A DNA stretch of 64,000 nucleotides, taken from positions 62,001-126,000 of the forward strand of contig JACOXI010000005.1 of NCBI GenBank assembly GCA_016176335.1. Reading direction: 5' to 3'. The notes under the pieces are model-generated. The model saw nothing but the letters and a program-made list of their open reading frames with translations. It was not told where the DNA came from and ran no database searches. The DNA is from Candidatus Daviesbacteria bacterium. GTDB lineage: Bacteria; Patescibacteria; Microgenomatia; Daviesbacterales; UBA10151. Both the position numbers and the translations under genes were made by a program. Positions 57,603 through 64,000 of this stretch are shown piece after piece; position 1 is the first letter of the stretch; every line of letters begins with the position of its first letter.

Positions 57603-57722
57603 AGCATATCTCAAATGTCAAAACTCAAATGTCAAATCTGAATCTTAAAACTTAAAACTAGACTAAAACAGTTTTGAGATTTAAGTTTTAGTTTTGAGTT
57701 TTGCGATTTGCGTTTTGAGTTA
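57603..57722. repeat. Inverted heptamer element between argS and comEC
   Basis: Left arm TCTCAAA-TGTCAAA-ACTCAAA-TGTCAAA and right arm TTTTGAG-TTTTGCG-ATTTGCG-TTTTGAG pair across a loop. The right arm forms the last codons of comEC (NANRKTQN). Confidence 0.85.
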
Positions 57723-58686
57723 ACATTAGCAATACTCCACCCAATACCATATAATACCCCACCCAAACTACCCAAATTTGTTCCCCCACATATTCCCAGG
57801 CAAAGGGCATGGAGGCAATGAATTGAACAATGTAAACAAAATAAGTTAATAAAATATTTAAGATCAGGGCCACAACTGTTCCTAAAATCTGCGAGATTGA
57901 ACCTAAAATTAGCATAACTGCCCCCCCGATCATAATAAAAGGCACTGTCCAACCTACCAGTAAATTTGTTATAACCGCAACCAATGACAGCTGGTGAAAG
58001 TGTTGGATGATAATTGGCATAACCGCAATCTGTGCACCCATTGTAATTGCCAGATCCTGGCCGATCAGCGGCAAATATTTAAAATATTTAAGCAAGATCG
58101 GGGCTATTATAATAAGTCCCATGGTTGCCATAAATGAGAGTTGAAATGACAAATCAAAAAGCCATTGGGGATTTAGAAGCAACATAAAAGCTCCTGTTAC
58201 AACCAAAGTCCAAAAACCACTGTTTTGTCTGCCAAAGATTTGAGCCAAAAAGGAAAGAGAAACCATAATAGTTGCACGGAGTACAGGCACTTGGGCTCCG
58301 GTGAGTAGTGTATAAAAAATAATTGCCCCAAAAGCTAAAATAATGGCTGCTTTTCTTTTGATAAGGCCGGCAAGTGCCAGAAAAAACCCGGCCACCATGC
58401 TTAAATTTTGGCCGGACACAACAACAATATGTAATGTTGAGGTATCTCTTAAAGCAAGTTGGAATTTTGGCGGCAAACTCTTTTTCTCACCTAAGACAAT
58501 ACCTGATAAAAGTTGAGCTTGGGGCGAGGGTAAAAATTTGGTTATAGTCTCATCTAGAGCTTGACGCTGATTTTGAAAGAGATCTGTCTTTATCTCCCAA
58601 CCTCCCTGTAAAAATCTTAACCAAAATAGCAATAAATATAAAATAACAGATAAAATTAAAGGGAGATTTCTATTTAAAAAATACAT
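57688..58686 (-). CDS. comEC: ComEC/Rec2-family DNA-uptake channel, reduced form
   Basis: 332 residues, almost all membrane helices. The ComEC competence-domain core is clear (RDTSTLHIVVVSGQNLSMVAGFF, GAQVPVLRATIMVSLSFLAQIFGR, LSFQLSFMATMGLI). The N-terminal OB region is nearly absent and the C-terminal metallo-beta-lactamase-like nuclease domain is missing, so it is half the usual size. The end is built from repeat DNA. Downstream of comEA by 18 bases, same strand. Confidence 0.88.
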   Translation of the reverse strand: MYFLNRNLPLILSVILYLLLFWLRFLQGGWEIKTDLFQNQRQALDETITKFLPSPQAQLLSGIVLGEKKSLPPKFQLALRDTSTLHIVVVSGQNLSMVAGFFLALAGLIKRKAAIILAFGAIIFYTLLTGAQVPVLRATIMVSLSFLAQIFGRQNSGFWTLVVTGAFMLLLNPQWLFDLSFQLSFMATMGLIIIAPILLKYFKYLPLIGQDLAITMGAQIAVMPIIIQHFHQLSLVAVITNLLVGWTVPFIMIGGAVMLILGSISQILGTVVALILNILLTYFVYIVQFIASMPFAWEYVGEQIWVVWVGYYMVLGGVLLMLTQNANRKTQN

Positions 58687-58704
58687 TTGTTACACGATAA
58701 GTGG

Positions 58705-59289
58705 CTAGTAGATTGTTATAGAATCCTTAATTTGTTCAAATACAGACTTGCCGACTATTTTTTTATCTAGCAGGTCCTCTATTTTTTGATATGGCCTGTC
58801 CGAAATAATTTTTGATGCCCTACCAGAACCTATTCCCGAAAGAGATTCAAGTTCTGACTGGGAAGCAGTATTAATGTTTATTTTGGATTGAACTCCTGCT
58901 ACTGCTTGGCTACTTTGAGACCCTGTTGTTTCCCCTTCAAATGGGACATAAACTTTACTTCCATCTGACAGTTTTTGTGCCATATTTAAATACTTTGATA
59001 TATATTCTCCGTTAGCTGTTTGGGCAAATCCTCCAGCTACTGCAATAGCCTCCTCTATTCTAGAACCTGTCATTAACTGGTACACGCCTGGTTTATTAAC
59101 TGCCCCGGATACATCCACAGAAATCATTTTTTGGCTTTCTTCGACTAAACTTTCTTTTGGAAACTGGACCTGACGCGTCTGATTTAAACCGGAGGCAAAT
59201 ATTCCTCCCACAATCAACACCATACCTAAAATACTTAAGGCTATTGGCAGTTTGAATTTTTCAAGTTTTTCAAAAGAATTACCATCCAT
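58705..59289 (-). CDS. comEA: Competence protein ComEA (SLBB plus helix-hairpin-helix)
   Basis: 194 residues: membrane helix (about 15-35), an SLBB-like segment (ISVDVSGAVNKPGVYQLMTGSRIEEAIAVAGGF), a linker, and a C-terminal helix-hairpin-helix (INTASQSELESLSGIGSGRASKIISDRPYQKIEDLLDK) that binds double-stranded DNA. Operon with comEC; overlaps the upstream metalloprotease-like gene by 11 bases. Confidence 0.93.
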   Translation of the reverse strand: MDGNSFEKLEKFKLPIALSILGMVLIVGGIFASGLNQTRQVQFPKESLVEESQKMISVDVSGAVNKPGVYQLMTGSRIEEAIAVAGGFAQTANGEYISKYLNMAQKLSDGSKVYVPFEGETTGSQSSQAVAGVQSKININTASQSELESLSGIGSGRASKIISDRPYQKIEDLLDKKIVGKSVFEQIKDSITIY

Positions 59290-59713
59290 GAGTAATCCTT
59301 ACAGTTTGCCGATAACTTTTAATCCATTTTTTATAAGACTCATACAAATATCCCATTCCCCGCTCTGCCATCTCTTTTTTTACCACCCCTCCGGCATGAG
59401 GGTATTTGTGTAATCTTGGGTGTACTGATGAAAAACCATGGGCATAATGGACTAATTCATGACCAATGGTATGATCCACAACTTCCGGCGGAATGTTTGG
59501 ATCTTTAAACATTGAAGTAATGGTAATGAAACTGATCTTTGTTTTTTTATCCAACCTGATAGATCCCAATCTATATTTGGCAAACCTGCCAAATTTTATA
59601 AAGACCTTGTTAGTCTGTAGGATATTGGGAAAGTATTGATCCCATATATGATCCAGCCTTGATAGTAACCATCTGTCATCCCTATTTATGGCAGTTTTTG
59701 ATTTGCTTGTCAT
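59279..59713 (-). CDS. SprT-like zinc metalloprotease domain protein
   Basis: 144 residues with HTIGHELVHYAHG (HExxH, about residues 88-92) and a following His-rich stretch (HPRLHKYPHAGG) that may give the third zinc ligand. Overall pattern resembles SprT-like or small M48-like proteins. Function is not certain. Upstream of comEA, possibly in the same transcript. Confidence 0.65.
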   Translation of the reverse strand: MTSKSKTAINRDDRWLLSRLDHIWDQYFPNILQTNKVFIKFGRFAKYRLGSIRLDKKTKISFITITSMFKDPNIPPEVVDHTIGHELVHYAHGFSSVHPRLHKYPHAGGVVKKEMAERGMGYLYESYKKWIKSYRQTVRITHGW

Positions 59714-59757
59714 AACAATCCAAATTACTAACGAGTTTCTATTAGCAATATTAATTA

Positions 59758-62181
59758 TTAACTGCTAGTAACAAAGCTGATAATTTTTCCTGGAACGTAT
59801 ATGGTTTTTTTCACGGACTTTTCAGCCAAAAATTTCTGGGCTTTTTTACTGGCAATGGCCAAATTTTGCACTATCTCTTTATTATTTATTATATCCTTTT
59901 GTATCAAGATTGTATCCCGAACTTTACCATTAACTTGTACTACCACCAAAGTTTCTTCCTCCTCCAAATATTTATTATCAAACTTGGGCCAAGACTGCTG
60001 ATGGATTGAATATTTCCCTCGCAGCATCTCCCATAATTCTTCCGTAATATGCGGTGCAAAAGGTGCTAAGACTATTAAGAGTCTTCTCTTTTGATCGTTT
60101 GTTAATTTTGAATGAAACACTAAATTGATAAACTCCATCATGGAGGCCACAGCTGTATTGAATTTCATAACCTCAATGTCTTTTGCAACTTTAACAATAA
60201 GTTTGTTCAAAGCTGTTTCAACTTTTATCTCGGTTTCATTGCTCTCTTCTTTATTTATCACTTCCCACACTCTATTTAGGAATTTATAGACTCCATTAAT
60301 ACTTGTTGGATCCCAAGAAATGGTATTTTCAAAAGGGCCCATGAATGCCTCGTACAGCCTTAAGGTATCTGCGCCATATTCTTTGACAATCTCATTGGGA
60401 GTAATCACATTGTCCAGACTTTTGCTCATCTTCCTTCCATCGGCTGCCAAAACCAGACCCACGCTGGATAACTTTTGAAACGGCTCTTTGGTTGAAATAA
60501 CGCCGATATCAAATAAGACTTTATGCCAAAAACGAGCGTAAAGTAGATGCAAAACAGCATGCTCTGCTCCGCCGATATACCAATCAACTGGCATCCAATA
60601 CTTTTCTTTGTCTTTATCAACCAATACCTTGTCGTTTTTAGGATCAATAAAGCGCAGGTAATACCAACAAGAACCTGCCCATTGAGGCATGGTATTACTT
60701 TCTCTTCTGGCCGGGCCGTCGCATTTTGGACAAGTTGTGTTAACCCACTCCGGAATTGCAGCCAAAGGTGATTCTCCGGTCCCGGTAGGCTCATATTTTT
60801 CAACGTCCGGCAATTTTAAAGGTAATTGATCTTCTGGTATAGCAACTACACCACACTTCTCACAATGCACCAGCGGAATAGGCTCTCCCCAATACCTTTG
60901 CCTGGAAAAAATCCAATCACGAAGATGATATGTAGTAACTCTTTCTCCCCATCCCTTTTCTTCTAAATAATTCATTATTTTGATGGTTGCTTCGTGAATA
61001 TCCATCCCGTCTAGAAACTCAGAGTTAACCATTGTTCCTTCTTTTTCTTGCACTTGTTCAGCTCGAGTGATAGCAGATGTATCACCATCTTTGCCAACTA
61101 CAACTCTGACGATTGACAGTTTAAATTCCCTAGCAAATTCAAAATCACGGATATCATGACCTGGTACCCCTACCACTGCTCCGGTCCCTACATTACCCAA
61201 TACAAAATCACTGACCCAGATTGGTAATTTTTTACCATTGAGATTATTAATGGCGTAGGAACCAATAAACTCACCTGTTTTCTTCCTGCCTTCCGCTATC
61301 CGGTCTAATTCAGACTTTTTCGTGGCTTGTTCAATATATCTGTTAACCCTGGATAAATGTTCCTTTTTTGTAATCTTCTTTATTAAAGGGTGTTCTGGGC
61401 CTAAAACAATAAAAGTAGCCCCAAAGTTAGTATCAGGTCTTGTAGTAAAACAAACAATTTTCTCTTTACTACCTTCTACTTCATAACTGATATTGATACC
61501 TTCTTTTTTACCAATCCAGTTAACCTGCATCTCTTTAATAAACGGCGGCCAGTCTAAACTTTCTAAATCCTCCAACAGTTTTTCTGCGTATTTAGTAATT
61601 TTTAAAATCCATTGCCTGATCTTTTTTTGTTCTACTTTTGTACCACAGCGTACACATTTACCATCTAGCACTTCTTCATTAGCCAAACCTGTTTTATCTT
61701 TGGGACACCAGTTGATAGGAGCATCATCTTCATATGCCAACCCTTCTTCAAATAATTTAATAAAAATCCATTGAGTCCATTTATAATAATTTAGATCAGT
61801 AGTATTGATTTCTCTATTCCAGTCATAAGAAAGACTAACCATCTGCATCTGATTTTTGATATTGGCTATATTTTTAGCAGTGGTAATACTTGGGTGAATA
61901 CCCATCTTGATGGCATAATTTTCTGCCGGCAGACCAAAAGCATCCCATCCCATGGGATGAAGTACATTATAGCCTTTAAACCTAAAGTACCTGGAAATCA
62001 CATCTGAGGCTACATAGCCTTTAAAATGACCAACATGCAACCCATCTCCCGAAGGGTATGGAAACATATCTAAAACATATTTCTTAGGCTTATCAGAGAT
62101 ATCAGGAGTCTCATGAATTCCACCTTTTTCCCACTTTTTTTGCCACTTGGGCTCAATTTGAGAAGGAATATATTTGTGCAT
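59758..62181 (-). CDS. leuS: Leucyl-tRNA synthetase
   Basis: 807 residues, class I. MFPYPSGDGLHVGHFKGY (HIGH), KMSKSLDN, CP1 editing domain including TTRPDTNFGATF and the zinc-binding CPKCDGPARRESNTMPQWAGSCWYYLRF, and the C-terminal anticodon-binding domain. Bacterial type, full length, no repeat insertions noticed. Confidence 0.97.
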   Translation of the reverse strand: MHKYIPSQIEPKWQKKWEKGGIHETPDISDKPKKYVLDMFPYPSGDGLHVGHFKGYVASDVISRYFRFKGYNVLHPMGWDAFGLPAENYAIKMGIHPSITTAKNIANIKNQMQMVSLSYDWNREINTTDLNYYKWTQWIFIKLFEEGLAYEDDAPINWCPKDKTGLANEEVLDGKCVRCGTKVEQKKIRQWILKITKYAEKLLEDLESLDWPPFIKEMQVNWIGKKEGINISYEVEGSKEKIVCFTTRPDTNFGATFIVLGPEHPLIKKITKKEHLSRVNRYIEQATKKSELDRIAEGRKKTGEFIGSYAINNLNGKKLPIWVSDFVLGNVGTGAVVGVPGHDIRDFEFAREFKLSIVRVVVGKDGDTSAITRAEQVQEKEGTMVNSEFLDGMDIHEATIKIMNYLEEKGWGERVTTYHLRDWIFSRQRYWGEPIPLVHCEKCGVVAIPEDQLPLKLPDVEKYEPTGTGESPLAAIPEWVNTTCPKCDGPARRESNTMPQWAGSCWYYLRFIDPKNDKVLVDKDKEKYWMPVDWYIGGAEHAVLHLLYARFWHKVLFDIGVISTKEPFQKLSSVGLVLAADGRKMSKSLDNVITPNEIVKEYGADTLRLYEAFMGPFENTISWDPTSINGVYKFLNRVWEVINKEESNETEIKVETALNKLIVKVAKDIEVMKFNTAVASMMEFINLVFHSKLTNDQKRRLLIVLAPFAPHITEELWEMLRGKYSIHQQSWPKFDNKYLEEEETLVVVQVNGKVRDTILIQKDIINNKEIVQNLAIASKKAQKFLAEKSVKKTIYVPGKIISFVTSS

Positions 62182-62186
62182 ATAAA

Positions 62187-62655
62187 GTTGATGTTAACAT
62201 AAGCTCCGACCCTGTTCAACATTACCGGCATCACAATTAACCTAATTTCTAATTGATCTAAGATTGGTCATTGGGATTTATTTAGAAATTAGTAATTAGA
62301 AATTAGAAATTTATTTTCATGATCCATTTTCACAAGTTCAAATAATTTTTAATTGTGCAATTTTTGATATCTTTAAGTAGTATTCTGATCTATCCTATAC
62401 TCTACACCCTAGTCCCTAAACCCTATTTTAAGGCTCTGCGGGAATTAAACTGAATTATTTTGATACATTTTGAGATATCTCAAATGTTAGATCTCAAATC
62501 GCAAATCTACATCTAAAATCGTAAAACTTTAAAAGATTTAAGATTTAAAGTTGTAGTTTTGATACTTCGACTTCGCTCAGTATCATCCTGAGTGTAATCG
62601 AATGATTGACATTTGAGATTTGAGTTTTGAGATAAGTTTATTGTATTGTTAAACC
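62187..62655. repeat. Gene-free composite repeat region
   Basis: No credible reading frame. Contents in order: AATTAGT-AATTAGA-AATTAGA heptamers (62287-62312); CCTATAC-TCTACAC-CCTAGTC-CCTAAAC-CCTATTT (62396-62430); an inverted CTCAAAT/GATTTGA element (62466-62550 with 62606-62635); and a double TTCGACTTCGCTCAGG-family palindrome (62562-62606). Four families are nested in one gap. Confidence 0.85.
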
Positions 62656-63474
62656 ATGAAAAGAAAGTTTATTGTCGCCTTCGCTTTGTCCCTCCTATTC
62701 ACTATACCCTATACCCTATACCCTAGCTATAGCTATGCCCAACAATCTCAAGGCATTGAGCTAACATCACTTTACCAAATAGCAGATGCTGATGCCTTGG
62801 AAGGAGATATTGTGGTGGCAGGAGAAAAAGGGTTAGTCCGTTCCAATATTGGTTTTGACCCCAAGATGTTTGGGGTAATCCAGGAACAACCGCTACTTGT
62901 CTACCGCACCGAAACAGAGGGAAAACCTGTGGCGCGCTCCGGCATTGCCCAAGTTAATGTCACCACCTTAAATGGTCCGATCAAATATGGTGATTACATC
63001 ACCTCTTCCCAAATCCCAGGCAAAGGCCAAAAAGCTTCAGAGTCAGGTTATGTGGCAGGTATTGCACTAGCTTCCTTTGATGGAACAGGCAGTCAAGAAA
63101 TTGACGGACCAAGAGGCAAAGTGGCTTTGGGGAAAATATCTGTTGCTGTCAGAATTGAGTATGCGGAACTCACCAATCCTCGAGTTGCTGGCAGGATTTT
63201 TGGTTTTGTTGGTACTGCCTTTTTGGAAAATATCTCCGACCCCAAACAGTTTGGTAATGTGGTGCGTTTCATAGCTGCGGGTTTGGTGTTACTGCTAAGT
63301 TTTACCTTCGCCTTTTTGATTTTCGCTCGCTCAATTCCCAAAAGCATTGAGGCAATTGGCCGTAACCCCTTGGCCAAATCAACCATCCAGTTGTCAATGT
63401 TGATCAATATCATACTTTTGGTAATAACAGGCATCATTGGCATTGTAGCCTCAATACTAATCATCAAATTATAG
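62656..63474 (+). CDS. Secreted/membrane protein with ATP-synthase-c-like hairpin
   Basis: 272 residues. A signal peptide whose hydrophobic end is encoded by CTATACC heptamers (62702-62722, TIPYTLYPSYSYAQ) is followed by an extracytoplasmic beta-rich domain (about 30-190). Two C-terminal membrane helices are joined by SIPKSIEAIGRNPLAKSTIQLSM, which recalls the polar loop of F0 subunit c (A-x-x-RxPEA), with the second helix ending VITGIIGIVASILI. The ion-binding carboxylate before TGI is absent. Start ATG 62656. Confidence 0.6.
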   Translation: MKRKFIVAFALSLLFTIPYTLYPSYSYAQQSQGIELTSLYQIADADALEGDIVVAGEKGLVRSNIGFDPKMFGVIQEQPLLVYRTETEGKPVARSGIAQVNVTTLNGPIKYGDYITSSQIPGKGQKASESGYVAGIALASFDGTGSQEIDGPRGKVALGKISVAVRIEYAELTNPRVAGRIFGFVGTAFLENISDPKQFGNVVRFIAAGLVLLLSFTFAFLIFARSIPKSIEAIGRNPLAKSTIQLSMLINIILLVITGIIGIVASILIIKL

Positions 63475-63528
63475 ATATAATCTTGTTTGCCTTTTGACCT
63501 TTGACTTTTAACTTGATATGATCGACTC

Positions 63529-64000
63529 ATGCCCATTCTGCCTGCAAATTTTGTTATTTTCATAATCGGTGCTATAGCAGTAATTACTATTTTGCTTTAT
63601 CTGCGAGAGTATTTTTTAAGAAAAAAAATCTTGCATGAACAACAAATAATCTCCCAACAAACCAGACAAAAAAGCGTGCAGCTTTTGGGAGCGGCAGAGC
63701 AGGCTGAAACTCAATTACTTTCCAGTAATATTTATTTTGCCCAAAAATTGGAATCTGAATTTAGAGCAAAGCTTGATAAGATGCTCCAAAATTCCCAGGC
63801 AACAATTGATACCCAAACAAACGCATTAACAAAGTTTTTATCCAATTTACAAACAAAGAGTGTCGAATCGGAAGAGATGCAAAGGAAAACCATTGAACAA
63901 ACAATCAATCAGATGTTTGCCAACCTTGAGCAAAGGCTGTCCGATTTCCTTACCTCAACAGAACAAAAAACTACCCAATCTATTGAACTTGAATTAAAGG
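63529..64000 (+). CDS. Membrane-anchored coiled-coil protein, F0-b-like layout (3' truncated by window)
   Basis: Begins MPILPANFVIFIIGAIAVIT with one membrane helix, then at least 125 residues of highly charged Gln/Glu/Lys-rich coiled coil (QTRQKSVQLLGAAEQAETQL and onward). Such a layout matches ATP synthase subunit b or a structural coiled-coil protein; no specific motif decides. Upstream sequence holds CTTTTGA/CCTTTGA heptamers (63489-63512). The end lies beyond the window. Confidence 0.65.
   Translation, partial: MPILPANFVIFIIGAIAVITILLYLREYFLRKKILHEQQIISQQTRQKSVQLLGAAEQAETQLLSSNIYFAQKLESEFRAKLDKMLQNSQATIDTQTNALTKFLSNLQTKSVESEEMQRKTIEQTINQMFANLEQRLSDFLTSTEQKTTQSIELELK

Overview
The window looks like a chromosomal segment of a small-genome, fermentative candidate-phyla-radiation bacterium (Patescibacteria, most like the Microgenomates group). 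This is inferred from content: low-GC DNA, standard stop codons (TGA is used as stop), tightly packed genes with 4-bp ATGA overlaps, many near-leaderless promoters, secreted proteins with dockerin-like, PEGA and DUF5667-like domains, ComEC reduced to its membrane core, and a pyrimidine cluster with no pyrB or carAB in view. No 16S gene is present, so the lineage call is tentative.

Layout. 1-9.3 kb (minus strand): topA (cut by the window edge), two small envelope proteins, a membrane-anchored double-AAA Clp ATPase, dprA, then PBP2-mreD-mreC. 9.3-13.7 kb: pyrF-pyrE-pyrC facing pyrD, with an AbrB-Doc toxin-antitoxin pair upstream of pyrD. 13.7-21.8 kb: mreB, a VIT1/CCC1 transporter, an O-antigen-ligase-like protein, def-fmt, rpmB, an M50 protease, an MFS exporter. 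21.8-27.4 kb: a putative structured ncRNA, three tRNAs, rpmG, two more toxin-antitoxin pairs and small unknowns. 27.4-32.7 kb: a GH1 glycosidase, a DMT transporter, PBP1A. 32.7-35.1 kb and 44-45.5 kb: secE-nusG-rplK-rplA and rplJ-rplL, separated by 9 kb of secreted proteins (dockerin-like, an interrupted lipoprotein, an approximately 1800-residue DUF5667 protein with a frameshift). 46-52 kb: cupin, WecG/TagA and GT4 glycosyltransferases, a second mreB, a PEGA protein and a sortase, then tRNAs. 52-64 kb: an HD-like protein, a lytic transglycosylase, ndk, a phosphoesterase, argS, comEC-comEA, a metalloprotease-like protein, leuS, and two membrane proteins that recall F0 subunits c and b.

The most unusual signal is a set of short repeats that fill intergenic gaps and also sit in-frame inside essential genes. 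(a) Degenerate tandem repeats with a strict 7-base period, in several sequence families, occur at more than 25 places; at least ten lie inside coding sequence (topA, dprA, pyrD, waaL-like, fmt, argS, nusG, rplA, wecG-like, GT4). (b) A GC-rich element of exactly 135 bp with conserved 33-bp ends lies in the N-terminal regions of both nusG and PBP1A, read in two different frames. (c) A related element of 128-140 bp extends ribosomal proteins L1 and L7/L12. (d) A palindromic family built on TTCGACTTCGCTCAGG inserts FDFAQGE-like peptides in PyrD and ArgS. (e) A 63-bp inverted-repeat element lies in the O-antigen ligase. Together these resemble, by analogy only, Rickettsia palindromic elements and the heptameric STRR repeats of cyanobacteria.

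Functionally the window covers core information processing (topA, dprA, leuS, argS, def, fmt, nusG, ribosomal proteins), cell-shape and peptidoglycan synthesis (two mreB, mreC, mreD, PBP2, PBP1A, a lytic transglycosylase), surface display (sortase, secreted repeat proteins, glycosyltransferases) and DNA uptake (dprA, comEC, comEA).
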